Both the position numbers and the translations under genes were made by a program. From NCBI RefSeq assembly GCF_029960645.1, contig NZ_JASBQY010000007.1, forward strand, positions 135,045 to 199,044: 64,000 nucleotides of DNA. Direction: 5' to 3'. The DNA is from Arthrobacter sp. AL12. Lineage in GTDB: Bacteria > Actinomycetota > Actinomycetes > Actinomycetales > Micrococcaceae. Positions 1 through 8,512 of this stretch are shown here, piece after piece. Positions within the stretch are counted from its first letter, which is position 1; every line of letters starts with the position of its first letter. The notes below the pieces were generated by a model. The model had not been told where the DNA came from and searched no databases. It saw only the letters and a program-made list of their open reading frames with translations.

Positions 1-113
1 AGGTCCCGGCGCCCCATCACCTGGGCTGCCAGCAGGAACACCGAGCCCGCGCAAAGCAGTCCCCAGCCCCGGGCCGTGAAGATGTGCCTCGGGAACCGGT
101 CTTTCAGCGCCAT
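1..113 (-). CDS. DUF58 domain protein, N-terminal fragment (runs off window)
   Basis: Thirty-seven codons are visible from an ATG 13 bases after the stop of the MoxR gene, and the frame is open to the window edge. The peptide starts MALKDRFPRHIF and then enters a hydrophobic stretch (WGLLCAGSVFLLAAQVMG) that looks like a first membrane segment. MoxR ATPase genes are very often followed by a DUF58 gene, whose products begin with two membrane helices before a von Willebrand-A-like domain. The DUF58 assignment therefore rests mainly on gene order; the sequence itself shows only a membrane-anchored N-terminus. Confidence 0.6.
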   Translation of the reverse strand, partial: MALKDRFPRHIFTARGWGLLCAGSVFLLAAQVMGRRD

Positions 114-126
114 GGCCAGGCCACCC

Positions 127-1224
127 CTACCGGCGGGTCGACGTGGCTGCCGGGGTGGCCGCCAGATCCGGGCTGACCGGGATCTTCGCCAGGATCGCAC
201 GAATCACGCCCTGGGCAGTCTCACCCGTGCTTGCGGCCTTGCGGTCCAGGATAATCCGGTGGGCCAGGACGGATTCAGCCACGCTGACGACGTCGTCGGG
301 CAGCAGGAAGTCCCGGCCCTCCAGGGCCGCAGTGGCTTTGGCCGCGCGCAGCAGCTGGAGCATGGACCGCGGGCTGGCGCCGAGCCGGAGCATCCCGCTT
401 TCCCTCGTGGCGCGCCCCAGGGACACGGTGTATTCCTTGATCGATTGGGAGACGTACACTTCCCGCACGGTGGCGATCATGGACGCGACCTCGCCCGCGG
501 TGACGACGGCGGTGACCTTGGCCAGCGGGGACGTGGCCTGATGGGTTTCCAGCATCTCCATCTCGGCCTCCTTGTCCGGGTAGCCCATGGAGATCCGTGC
601 CATGAAGCGGTCCCGCTGCGCTTCCGGGAGCGGGTAGGTCCCCTCCATTTCGATCGGGTTTTGCGTGGCCACGACCATAAAGGGCTCGTCGAGTTTGTAG
701 GAATGGCCGTCCACAGTGACCTGGTGTTCCTCCATGCACTCCAGCAGGGCCGACTGGGTCTTGGCCGAGGCCCGGTTGATCTCGTCGCCGATGACGATGT
801 TCGCGAAAACCGCCCCGGGCCGGAACTCAAAGGACCTCGACGCCTGGTTGTAGATGGACACCCCGGTGACGTCGGAGGGCAGCAAGTCGGGGGTGAATTG
901 AATGCGGCTCACCGAACAGTCGATGGTGCGGGCCAGCGTCTTCGCGAGGAGGGTCTTGCCGACCCCGGGGACGTCCTCGAGGAGGAGATGGCCCTGGGCC
1001 AGGAGCACGGTCAGCGCCAGCCTTGCCGCTTCCGCTTTCCCGTCGATCACAGTGTTGATGGCGGTCAGGATCCGCTCGCTGGCGGCGCGGAACGCCTCCG
1101 CATCCATTGCCGCGGTGGGCTGGGCGGGGCGCAGGGCAGCCGGGATTCTATCCACAGCGGAGTCTTCCCTGAGGTCCTGCTCCTCGGGGAGTGCTTCGTC
1201 TAGGGAGATGCGGTGGTACTCCAT
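127..1224 (-). CDS. MoxR family AAA+ ATPase
   Basis: A 365-residue AAA+ ATPase of the MoxR branch, a chaperone-like group thought to help assemble or activate partner proteins with von Willebrand-A domains. Walker A (GVGKT, about residues 87-91), Walker B (IVIGDEINRAS, about 146-156) and the sensor segment VVATQNPIEMEGTYPLPEAQ are all present. The C-terminal lid region is complete, so the length is normal. An in-frame ATG exists 45 bases upstream, but the start used here has GAAGGGC about 7 bases in front, and MoxR homology begins well after it. It is followed closely by the putative DUF58 gene on the same strand, which is the classic MoxR-DUF58 pair. The substrate is unknown. Confidence 0.93.
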   Translation of the reverse strand: MEYHRISLDEALPEEQDLREDSAVDRIPAALRPAQPTAAMDAEAFRAASERILTAINTVIDGKAEAARLALTVLLAQGHLLLEDVPGVGKTLLAKTLARTIDCSVSRIQFTPDLLPSDVTGVSIYNQASRSFEFRPGAVFANIVIGDEINRASAKTQSALLECMEEHQVTVDGHSYKLDEPFMVVATQNPIEMEGTYPLPEAQRDRFMARISMGYPDKEAEMEMLETHQATSPLAKVTAVVTAGEVASMIATVREVYVSQSIKEYTVSLGRATRESGMLRLGASPRSMLQLLRAAKATAALEGRDFLLPDDVVSVAESVLAHRIILDRKAASTGETAQGVIRAILAKIPVSPDLAATPAATSTRR

Positions 1225-1304
1225 CGGTAGCCCTTCAGCCCTGGTGGGTTTCCCGGGGCGGATCGGCATGGAACCTGCCGGGCCACTCGTCGGGTATGCG
1301 CCTG

Positions 1305-1350
1305 TGTTCCTGACCGTTGATTCCTAGCCATCTGTTCCTGACGGTTGATT
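1305..1350. repeat. Two 18-bp direct repeats in the moxR/tatD divergent region
   Basis: TGTTCCTGACCGTTGATT at 1305-1322 recurs with one mismatch at 1333-1350 (TGTTCCTGACGGTTGATT), a 28-base period. Ten bases downstream lies the inverted repeat listed separately. The stretch from 1225 to 1524 otherwise contains no credible gene. It could be a pair of operator sites or a degraded mobile-element end; neither is shown. Confidence 0.6.
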
Positions 1351-1359
1351 GTCTTTGTT

Positions 1360-1406
1360 GTCCGGCAGTCAGTCTTTAGAACAGAGTACTAACACAACTG
1401 CCGGAC
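1360..1406. repeat. 10-bp inverted repeat with 27-base spacer
   Basis: GTCCGGCAGT (1360-1369) is matched by ACTGCCGGAC (1397-1406). The spacer is AT-richer than the surroundings. It lies between the divergent moxR and tatD genes, so it is not an obvious terminator. An operator or the trace of a small insertion are the two readings I would consider. Confidence 0.5.
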
Positions 1407-1524
1407 CTGACAGAGAGTTCCGGGGAAATCTCCGGCCGGCTTCGGGCCAGGTTATAGCGCGCTCCGGTTAACTCGCGGCGCGGTGCCGCTTCATGCGGCC
1501 GGGGAGCGCCGATAAGGTGGAGAG

Positions 1525-2412
1525 ATGATCACCCCCCTCACTCCCGTCCCGTTCCGTGCGCCCGGCAGTGATGGCACCGGCAGGCAGGGCTATCCGCCGG
1601 CGCCGGAACCGCTTCCCGTGCCGGTAATGGACAACCACACCCACCTCGATTTCCCCCGGGACGAGCTGAAGGTCAGCATCGCTGGCGCCCTGGACGCTGC
1701 CGAAGCGGTAGGCGTGCGGGGTGCCGTACAGGTGGGGTGCGACCTCGAATCGTCCCGGTTCACCGTGCAGGCGGTCGACTTGGACGCGCGGCTGCTGGGC
1801 GCCGTCGCCCTTCACCCCAATGACGCGCCGGGCTACGCCGCCCGTGGTGAGCTGGAGGACGCCCTGGCCGAGATCGAGGCCCTCGCGGTGCACCCGCGGA
1901 TCCGGGCCATCGGCGAGACCGGCCTGGATTTCTTCCGCACCGAGGGCGAGGGGCTGGCCCGCCAGCGTTATTCCTTCCGCCGCCACATCGATATCGCCAA
2001 ACGCCTTGGGCTGACGCTGCAAATCCACGACCGTGACGCCCACGACGACGTCGTCCAGGTTCTGCGGGAGGAGGGCGCCCCCGATCGGGTGGTCTTCCAT
2101 TGCTTCTCCGGCGGGGAGGAGCTGGCCCGGATCTGCAACAGCGAGGGCTGGTACATGTCCTTCGCCGGGACGCTGACCTTCAAGAACGCCGCCAACCTGC
2201 GGGCCGCCCTGGCCATCGCGGAACCGGAGCGGATCCTGGTTGAAACCGACGCCCCGTTCCTCACTCCGCATCCGCACCGGGGCCGCCCCAACGCCAGCTA
2301 TATGGTCCCCTACACCGTCCGGGCCATGGCTGAATTGACTGGATGGGAACTCTCGGAAATGTGTTCCCGGATCGCCGGAAATACCCTGCAGGCATACGGA
2401 TCCTGGGACTGA
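1525..2412 (+). CDS. TatD family metal-dependent hydrolase
   Basis: A 295-residue TIM-barrel hydrolase of the TatD family, which are metal-dependent DNases and related phosphoesterases. The metal-binding NHTHLDF motif (His38, His40) is present. So are GETGLDFF, LQIHDRDAHDD, VFHCFSGG and the late ETDAPFLTP motif followed by HRGRPN. About 30 residues of Pro/Gly-rich sequence precede the HxH motif, a little longer than usual. The ATG is preceded by AAGGTGGAG at normal spacing. It is followed by the rpf, ksgA and ispE genes, an order common in actinobacteria. Confidence 0.93.
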   Translation: MITPLTPVPFRAPGSDGTGRQGYPPAPEPLPVPVMDNHTHLDFPRDELKVSIAGALDAAEAVGVRGAVQVGCDLESSRFTVQAVDLDARLLGAVALHPNDAPGYAARGELEDALAEIEALAVHPRIRAIGETGLDFFRTEGEGLARQRYSFRRHIDIAKRLGLTLQIHDRDAHDDVVQVLREEGAPDRVVFHCFSGGEELARICNSEGWYMSFAGTLTFKNAANLRAALAIAEPERILVETDAPFLTPHPHRGRPNASYMVPYTVRAMAELTGWELSEMCSRIAGNTLQAYGSWD

Positions 2413-2461
2413 TGGACCAAAAATACCCTCACTGGGATAGATACTAGGTATGCACAATTTG

Positions 2462-2491
2462 TTGGCTGCTTTATAACGCTCCGGTTACAGT
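2462..2491 (+). promoter_or_regulatory. Candidate promoter / dyad upstream of the rpf gene
   Basis: TTGGCT (2462-2467), an 18-base spacer and TACAGT (2486-2491) make a plausible -35/-10 pair. Between them lies the dyad TAAC-GCTCCG-GTTA. The 10-mer GCTCCGGTTA is also found upstream of tatD (1461-1470), again preceded by TTATA. About 200 bases of leader follow before the rpf start. I looked for the known c-di-AMP (ydaO) riboswitch core in it and did not recognise one. Confidence 0.4.
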
Positions 2492-2693
2492 GGACAACTA
2501 TTAGCCGGGGTCGGGGAAGGCCTTCGGAAAATTTCACTCCCGCAGGGCGCGCATCGTGGCGAACGAACCATATGCGCGCTCTCGTTTGTGACTATGGCAG
2601 TGCTCACAGCTTCCGCTGACAAAACGCGCCCTTGCGGTGCGGCCTTCGGGCTGTCCGCGGCGGGTTGTGCTGTGCACGTTTCCCCGTGCCCGG

Positions 2694-3899
2694 ATGGTCC
2701 AAAAGATATGGGCAATCGTGGTCAAGTTCTTTACATCGGATGGCAAATTCAGTTTCGTCAAGGTCGGCACGCAACTCGTGGTGCTCGTGGCCCTGGTGCT
2801 GGGACTCGTCGCGTTCGTCGGCAACAACAAGACGGTCACCCTCAACGTCGACGGCAAAGTAAGTTCAGTCCAGACCTTCGGCGGCACTGTCGGCCAGGTC
2901 GTGAAGGGCGCCAGTCTTGACCTCCAGCCCTCGGACCGGATCACCCCGGCTGCTGAATCCCACGTCCGGGACGGGTCCGTCATCAACGTCAATCTCGCCA
3001 AGGCCGTCAAGGTCAGCCTGGACGGAGCGGAGCGGACCATCAGCACCACCTCGCCCACGGTGGAGGGGCTGGTGACCGAACTCGGCGTCGCCGGCGCCTC
3101 CGAACTGTCCGTTCCGAAAGACGCGCAGCTTGCCGTCTCAGGTTCCTTCGTGGCTATTTCGACGCCGAAGTCCGTGAGCATTGTCGCTGACGGCAAGGCC
3201 GGCAAGACCACCACGACCGCAGCCAATGTCGGCCAGCTCCTCGCCGACGCCGGCATCACGCTGGGGGCCAGCGACCGCACGTCGCAGCCGGGCAACGCGC
3301 CGGTCGTCAACGACATGGTGATCAAGGTGTCCCGCGTGGACGCCAGCCAGACGGCTGAAGCTGCCGAAACCGTGCCGTTCGAAACCCTCACCACGGAGGA
3401 CGCAGACCTGGCCACGGGTGAAAAGAAGGTCACCCAGGCAGGTGTGGCCGGCACCATCAACAAGAGCTTCAAGCTCGTCCTCGTCGACGGCCGCGAAGCC
3501 TCCCGCACCCTGGTGTCCCAGTCTGTCAGCGCACAGCCGGTCACCGAAAAGATCACCGTCGGCACCAAGCCGAAACCGAAGCCGGCAGCCCAGGCCGCTG
3601 CCAGCCCCGGAGCCAACACCGGCGCCAACACCGGCGCCGGAGCCCCCGCCATGATGAACGAAGCCATGTGGGACAAGATCGCGCAGTGCGAGTCCACCGG
3701 CAACTGGTCCATCAACAACGGCAACGGCTACTACGGCGGACTGCAGTTCGACATCCGGACCTGGCTCGGATCCGGCGGCGGCGCGTACGCTCCGAACGCC
3801 AGCCTGGCCACCAAGGCCCAGCAGATCGACATCGCCAACCGCGTCTACGCGCAGCGCGGCCTGCAGCCCTGGGGCTGCGGCTGGGCAGCCTCCAGCTAG
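2694..3899 (+). CDS. rpfB: Resuscitation-promoting factor (DUF348-G5-transglycosylase)
   Basis: A 401-residue exported cell-wall lytic protein of the RpfB type, which cleaves peptidoglycan and promotes exit from dormancy. One membrane segment or signal anchor lies near the N-terminus (LVVLVALVLGLVAFVG). Three DUF348-like repeats follow (VTLNVDGKVSSVQTFGG; VKVSLDGAERTISTT; VSIVADGKAGKTTTT), then a G5 domain and an Ala/Pro/Thr linker. The C-terminal transglycosylase-like domain starts at MWDKIAQCESTGNW, with the expected catalytic Glu in CES. Cysteines in CES and WGCGW are positioned for the family disulfide. The ATG at 2694 is used. A GTG further upstream (2637) and an internal GTG just before KFFTSDGKF are alternatives, so the exact start is uncertain. 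Confidence 0.93.
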   Translation: MVQKIWAIVVKFFTSDGKFSFVKVGTQLVVLVALVLGLVAFVGNNKTVTLNVDGKVSSVQTFGGTVGQVVKGASLDLQPSDRITPAAESHVRDGSVINVNLAKAVKVSLDGAERTISTTSPTVEGLVTELGVAGASELSVPKDAQLAVSGSFVAISTPKSVSIVADGKAGKTTTTAANVGQLLADAGITLGASDRTSQPGNAPVVNDMVIKVSRVDASQTAEAAETVPFETLTTEDADLATGEKKVTQAGVAGTINKSFKLVLVDGREASRTLVSQSVSAQPVTEKITVGTKPKPKPAAQAAASPGANTGANTGAGAPAMMNEAMWDKIAQCESTGNWSINNGNGYYGGLQFDIRTWLGSGGGAYAPNASLATKAQQIDIANRVYAQRGLQPWGCGWAASS

Positions 3900-4000
3900 G
3901 GAAGCCCCCGGCACCCCAGTCCGGCTGTGGGTGACGCGACGAGCAAATGACATCGCAGGATTTCTGCAGCGGCTGACCACGGCAGCGGATGCCCCGCCCA

Positions 4001-4028
4001 GGCCGGGTCCGGTTTTTCGGACCCGGCC
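4001..4028 (+). terminator. Hairpin terminator after rpf
   Basis: GGCCGGGTCCG / CGGACCCGGCC, a perfect 11-bp stem with a GTTTTT loop, lies about 100 bases after the rpf stop and 40 before ksgA. No U tract follows, which is usual for high-GC actinobacteria. It could partly uncouple ksgA-ispE from rpf. Confidence 0.7.
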
Positions 4029-4068
4029 TTCGCCATGCCCGGGCTGGCCCGCGGGATAGGATACCTAG

Positions 4069-4980
4069 GTGACTGAACCGACCCCCTCCGCGCCAGGCAG
4101 TGCGCCAAGCAGTACGCCGGCCAGCGCGCCCCCACCCCTGATGGGGGCCTCCGACATCCGCAGGCTGGCCGAGGAGATCGGGGTCCGTCCCACGAAGACC
4201 CTCGGCCAGAACTTCGTCATCGACGGCAACACCATCCGCAGGATTGTGGCCGCCGCGGACATCCACCCGGACGAGACGGTCCTGGAGGTCGGACCCGGGC
4301 TGGGGTCCCTGACCCTGGGCCTGCTCGACGCCGCCCGCTCGGTCGTCGCCGTCGAGATCGATCCGGTTCTCGCCGGCAAACTTCCCGCCACCGTCGCAGA
4401 ATGGCGCCCGGCCGCGGTCGGGAACTTCCACCTGGTCCTCGCCGACGCCATGCGGGTCACCGAACTCCCCGTCGAGCCCACTGCGCTCGTGGCGAATCTT
4501 CCGTACAACGTCGCCGTGCCGGTGGTCCTGCACCTGCTGCAGCACTTCCCGAGCCTCCGCCACGGCCTGGTCATGGTCCAGGATGAGGTCGCGGACCGGC
4601 TTGCCGCAGGGCCCGGGTCCAAGACCTATGGCGTTCCCTCGGTCAAGGCGGCCTGGTACAGCAGCATGCGCAAAGCCGGCGTCATCGGCATGAACGTCTT
4701 CTGGCCCGCGCCCAAGATCCACTCCGGCCTCGTGGCGTTCACCCGCCGGGAACCGCCCGTCACCACGGCCACCCGCGAACAGGTTTTCGCCGTCATCGAT
4801 GCCGCTTTCGCCCAGCGCCGCAAGACCCTTCGCGCCGCGCTGGCCGGATGGGCCGGCAGCGCTGCGGAGGCCGAACGGAGCCTGCGGGCCGCCGGCATCG
4901 ATCCCACCGCCCGCGGCGAGGTTATCGACATCGCGGCGTTTTCACGGATCGCCGAAGCGCACGCGCGGCCGGCTCCCTGA
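4069..4980 (+). CDS. ksgA: 16S rRNA (adenine-N6,N6)-dimethyltransferase
   Basis: A 303-residue RsmA/KsgA enzyme that dimethylates two adjacent adenines in the last 16S rRNA helix during 30S maturation. [10 protein letters not shown] is the family signature. The SAM-binding motif is [15 protein letters not shown] and the catalytic motif is [10 protein letters not shown]. The GTG start is followed by about 25 Pro/Ser/Ala-rich residues before homology begins. An ATG at 4141 would remove them. It sits between rpf and ispE, the usual actinobacterial place. Confidence 0.96.
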   Translation: MTEPTPSAPGSAPSSTPASAPPPLMGASDIRRLAEEIGVRPTKTLGQNFVIDGNTIRRIVAAADIHPDETVLEVGPGLGSLTLGLLDAARSVVAVEIDPVLAGKLPATVAEWRPAAVGNFHLVLADAMRVTELPVEPTALVANLPYNVAVPVVLHLLQHFPSLRHGLVMVQDEVADRLAAGPGSKTYGVPSVKAAWYSSMRKAGVIGMNVFWPAPKIHSGLVAFTRREPPVTTATREQVFAVIDAAFAQRRKTLRAALAGWAGSAAEAERSLRAAGIDPTARGEVIDIAAFSRIAEAHARPAP

Positions 4981-5061
4981 CCCCGGCGGCAGCCCCGGGG
5001 AGGCGACGCCGGTCCGGCGCCGTGCTTGGAGCCTGACCCCGCCATGCCATAGCGTGGAGCC

Positions 5062-6024
5062 ATGAACGCAGTGAGAGGTCGCTTTGCCGCGAGGACTGTC
5101 CGGGTCAAGGCTCCCGGCAAAGTAAACGTCTCACTGGACGTCGGGCCACTGCGCGCGGACGGCTACCATTCGGTCGCCAGCGTCTACCTCGCGGTGTCCC
5201 TCTATGAAGAGGTCGCCGCCACCAGTACGGACACCGGGGGGATCACCGTCAGCATCAGCCCGGCGAGCACCCTCGATTTCGACGGCGTCGACATTCCCCT
5301 CGATGAGCGCAACCTGGCCTACAAAGCCGCCGCGATCATGGCCGATGTCTCCGAACACTCCACCGGCGTCCACCTCGAAATCACGAAGCGGGTGCCCGTG
5401 GCCGGAGGCATGGGCGGTGGCTCCGCGGACGCGGCAGCCACCCTGCTGGCCTGTGACGCGCTGTGGAACAGCGGGCTGTCACGCGAGGAACTCGCGCACC
5501 TGGCCGCCGAACTTGGCGCCGACGTGCCCTTCTCGCTGCTGGGCGGCACCGCCGTCGGCCTCGGCCTCGGCGACGAACTCTCCCCGGCCCTCGTCAAGGC
5601 CCAGACCGACTGGGTCCTGGTGGCTGCTGACTTCGGCCTGCCCACCCCGGACGTCTACCGGACCCTGGACCGGCTCCGCGCGGCCGAAGAAGGACTGATC
5701 GAGGAACCCAGGACCGTGGACCCGATGATCCTGCAGGCCCTGCGTGCGGGCGACGCCGACGCCCTGAGCCGGGTGCTGGTCAACGACCTCCAGCGCGCCT
5801 CGATTGAACTGGCGCCCAGCCTCCGGGACACCCTCGGGCTCGGCGAGTCCCTGGGGGCGATCGCCGGGATCGTGTCCGGTTCCGGACCCACGGTCGCGCT
5901 GCTGGCACACAGCCCGGCGGCCGCCGCAGGACTCGCCGACGACCTCCGGCACCACGGCCTGGATGCCATGGCGGTGCACGGCCCGGTTCACGGGGCGCGC
6001 ATCATCTCCGATACGCTCCTTTAA
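5062..6024 (+). CDS. ispE: 4-diphosphocytidyl-2-C-methyl-D-erythritol kinase
   Basis: A 320-residue GHMP kinase that phosphorylates CDP-methylerythritol in the non-mevalonate (MEP) isoprenoid pathway. The N-terminal substrate motif VKAPGKVNVSLDVG, the ATP-binding glycine loop PVAGGMGGGSADAA and the late GSGPTVALL motif are in the right order, and the length is normal. It begins 81 bases after ksgA on the same strand and is probably co-transcribed with it. Confidence 0.96.
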   Translation: MNAVRGRFAARTVRVKAPGKVNVSLDVGPLRADGYHSVASVYLAVSLYEEVAATSTDTGGITVSISPASTLDFDGVDIPLDERNLAYKAAAIMADVSEHSTGVHLEITKRVPVAGGMGGGSADAAATLLACDALWNSGLSREELAHLAAELGADVPFSLLGGTAVGLGLGDELSPALVKAQTDWVLVAADFGLPTPDVYRTLDRLRAAEEGLIEEPRTVDPMILQALRAGDADALSRVLVNDLQRASIELAPSLRDTLGLGESLGAIAGIVSGSGPTVALLAHSPAAAAGLADDLRHHGLDAMAVHGPVHGARIISDTLL

Positions 6025-6122
6025 CAGGATTGTCGTGATCAGCACGACGTCAGCGGGCTTGATTCGATCAGGCCTGCGCACATTTGCACGGCATAATTTT
6101 TTCTCTAGGAAAGCAGTTCCCA

Positions 6123-7952
6123 GTGGCACACCTGCTCGGCGGCGAGAACCTCACGGTCTCGTATGCAACCCGTACCGTACTTAACGGCGTCACCCTTGGG
6201 CTCGAAGAGGGCGACCGGATCGGCATGGTCGGCCGGAACGGCGACGGCAAGTCGACACTGATGCGCCTACTGGCAATGCGCGCCACCCCGGACTCCGGCC
6301 GGGTGACCAAGCGCAGCGAGGTCAACATCGGCTACCTGGACCAAAGCGACGTCCTCGACGGCGACCTCACCGTCGGCGCCGCGATCGTCGGTGACCAGGC
6401 CGACTACGAATGGGCCCGCAATCCCCAGATCCGCGAAGTGATGGGCGGACTCGTGTCCGACGTCGACTGGCACGCCAACGTCCACGCCCTCTCCGGCGGG
6501 CAAAAACGGCGCGTGGCGCTGGCCAAGCTGCTGATCGAGGACCACGACGTGATCATGCTTGACGAGCCCACCAACCACCTCGACGTCGAGGGTGTCGCGT
6601 GGCTGTCCCGGCACCTGAAGACCCGCTGGCGGGCCAACCAGGGCGCCTTCCTCGTCGTCACCCACGACCGCTGGTTCCTGGACGAAGTCTGTACCAAGAC
6701 CTGGGAAATCCACGACGGCATCATGGACCCGTTCGACGGCGGTTACGCCGCCTATGTGCTGGCCCGCGCCGAACGTGACCGCTCCGCTTCCGTGGTGGAA
6801 AGCAAGCGCCAGATGCTCGTGAAGAAGGAGCTCGCCTGGCTCCGGCGCGGCGCCCCGGCCCGCACCGCCAAGCCCAAATTCCGGATCGAGGCGGCCAATG
6901 CCCTGATCGCGGACGTCCCTGAGCCGCGCGACTCGACGGCCTTGAGCAAGATGGCCACCGCCCGGCTCGGCAAGGACGTCCTGGACCTGGAGAACGTCTC
7001 CCTCGACTTCCTCGGTGGTGAGCCCGGGCAGAAACTCTTCGACAACATCACCCTGAGGCTCGCCCCCGGTGAACGCCTGGGCCTGGTCGGCGTCAACGGT
7101 GCCGGCAAGACCACCCTGCTGAAGCTCCTCAACGGCGAGATCCAGCCCAGCTCCGGGAAGGTCAAGCGCGGCAAGACGGTTGTTACCGCGGTCCTCACCC
7201 AGGAGGTCAAGGAACTTGACGACGTCTCGGACCTGCGCGTGATCGAGGTGATCGAGCGCGAAAAGCGATCCTTCAACGTCGGCGGCAAGGAATTCACCGC
7301 GGGCCAGCTCGTGGAGCAGCTTGGTTTCACCAACGAGAAGCAGTGGACCCCGGTCAAGGATCTCTCCGGTGGTGAACGCCGGCGCCTTCAGCTCCTGCGC
7401 CTGCTGGTGGGGGAGCCGAACGTGCTGATGCTCGATGAGCCCACCAACGACCTCGACACCGACACCCTGGCCGCCGTCGAGGACGTGCTGGACGGCTGGC
7501 CGGGCACGCTCGTCGTCGTCAGCCACGACCGCTACCTGCTGGAACGCGTCACGGACCACCAGATGGCGCTTCTGGGCGATGGCAAAATCCGTGCCCTGCC
7601 GCGCGGTGTGGACCAGTACCTGGAACTGCGCGAAGCGGCGCTGGCCGGCTCCACCATCACCGGCGGCGGCAATCCTGTCACGGCCGCCAGCGGCCCTTCC
7701 GCGCCCGCCGCGGCCGGCGCTTCCGAAGCCGAAAAGCGGGACGCCCGCAAGGCCAAAAACCGGATCGACCGCCAGCTGGGCAAGCTCAAGCAGCAGGAGG
7801 ACAAGATCCACGCCCAGATGACCGCGGCGGCCGCCGACCCCTCCGCGGTCGGCGGCCTCGCCGGGCTGAACAAGAAGCTCAAGGACCTCGCCGTGGAACG
7901 CGAAGCCCTCGAACTCGAATGGCTGGGAGCCCTCGAAGTCCTCGGCGAGTAA
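6123..7952 (+). CDS. ABC-F family ATPase (ribosome-associated type)
   Basis: A 609-residue soluble protein with two ABC ATPase domains and no membrane segment, as in the ABC-F proteins that act on ribosomes. First domain: GRNGDGKSTLM, LSGGQKRR and MLDEPTNHLD. Second domain: GVNGAGKTTLL, LSGGERRRLQL and MLDEPTNDLDT. A charged coiled-coil tail (KRDARKAKNRIDRQLGKLKQ) closes the protein after an Ala/Gly/Ser-rich hinge. The GTG start is supported by AGGAAAG about 10 bases upstream. Whether it is an Uup-like or translation-factor-like member cannot be told here. No adjacent resistance gene suggests an antibiotic-protection role. Confidence 0.92.
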   Translation: MAHLLGGENLTVSYATRTVLNGVTLGLEEGDRIGMVGRNGDGKSTLMRLLAMRATPDSGRVTKRSEVNIGYLDQSDVLDGDLTVGAAIVGDQADYEWARNPQIREVMGGLVSDVDWHANVHALSGGQKRRVALAKLLIEDHDVIMLDEPTNHLDVEGVAWLSRHLKTRWRANQGAFLVVTHDRWFLDEVCTKTWEIHDGIMDPFDGGYAAYVLARAERDRSASVVESKRQMLVKKELAWLRRGAPARTAKPKFRIEAANALIADVPEPRDSTALSKMATARLGKDVLDLENVSLDFLGGEPGQKLFDNITLRLAPGERLGLVGVNGAGKTTLLKLLNGEIQPSSGKVKRGKTVVTAVLTQEVKELDDVSDLRVIEVIEREKRSFNVGGKEFTAGQLVEQLGFTNEKQWTPVKDLSGGERRRLQLLRLLVGEPNVLMLDEPTNDLDTDTLAAVEDVLDGWPGTLVVVSHDRYLLERVTDHQMALLGDGKIRALPRGVDQYLELREAALAGSTITGGGNPVTAASGPSAPAAAGASEAEKRDARKAKNRIDRQLGKLKQQEDKIHAQMTAAAADPSAVGGLAGLNKKLKDLAVEREALELEWLGALEVLGE

Positions 7953-7964
7953 CCGCCTGCCCCC

Positions 7965-8462
7965 GGGGGACATGCCCCCTGTGTTGCGGCATGGCTGGAC
8001 ATGTCCCCCGGTCGGCTTGTGCCCCGCAGGACATGCCCCCTGGGGCAGACGACGGTTGGACATGTTGGTGTTATGTCCAGTCTCCGTGCCCAGGGGAGGG
8101 CATGTCCCGCGGGGTGCTCGGTTTTTTGTCCCCGGACCGGGTTCGTCATCTCCCTGGGTCCTCGCCGCGGCTGGACATGTCCCTCGGTCGGCTTGTGCCC
8201 CGCGGGACATGCCCCCTGGGGCAGACGACGGTTGGACATGTTGGTGTTATGTCCAGTCTCCGTGCCCAGGGGAGGGCATGTCCCGCGGGGTGCTCGGTTT
8301 TTTGTCCCCGGACCGGGTTCGTCATCTCCCTGGGTCCTCGCCGCGGCTGGACATGTCCCTCGGTCGGCTTGTGCCCCGCGGGACATGCCCCCTGGGGCAG
8401 ACGACGGTTGGACATGTTGGTGATATGTCCAGTCTCCGTGACCAGGGGAGGGCATGTCCCGC
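7965..8462. repeat. 176-bp tandem repeat array rich in GGACATG/CATGTCC
   Basis: Two full 176-bp units (7995-8170 and 8171-8346) and a 116-bp partial third (8347-8462) follow one another with only a few base differences. A shorter related fragment (GGGGGACATGCCCCC, 7965-7979) precedes them. Each unit holds about five copies of a short motif in both orientations: GGACATGTCC, GGGACATGCCCC, TTGGACATGTTGG, TATGTCCAG and GGGCATGTCCCG. The array lies between the convergent ABC-F and TetR genes. Long reading frames cross it on both strands, but they only reflect the repeat and its high GC. No transposase or spacer-like unique sequence is present. Confidence 0.95.
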
Positions 8463-8465
8463 TGG

Positions 8466-8512
8466 GCCCCGGGCGCGTCCCGCTGCAGTGAGGGGACTAC
8501 AGCCCCGGGCGC
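8466..8512. repeat. 11-bp direct repeat GCCCCGGGCGC beyond the array
   Basis: GCCCCGGGCGC occurs at 8466-8476 and again at 8502-8512, directly before the TetR stop. It contains a CCCGGG palindrome. The stretch between the ABC-F stop and the TetR stop (7953-8511) holds the 176-bp array and this pair, and I see no gene in it. Confidence 0.5.

Noticed and set aside
2492..2693. A c-di-AMP (ydaO-type) riboswitch before rpf
   Set aside because: Such riboswitches precede some actinobacterial rpf genes, but I could not recognise the conserved core in this leader.
6267..8210. A 647-codon open frame on the minus strand opposite the ABC-F gene
   Set aside because: It is the antisense shadow of a clear ABC-F coding sequence in GC-rich DNA and has no recognisable domain; its end lies in the 176-bp repeat array.
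7965..8462. A CRISPR array
   Set aside because: The period is 176 bases, the whole unit is repeated without unique spacers, and no cas gene is in the window.
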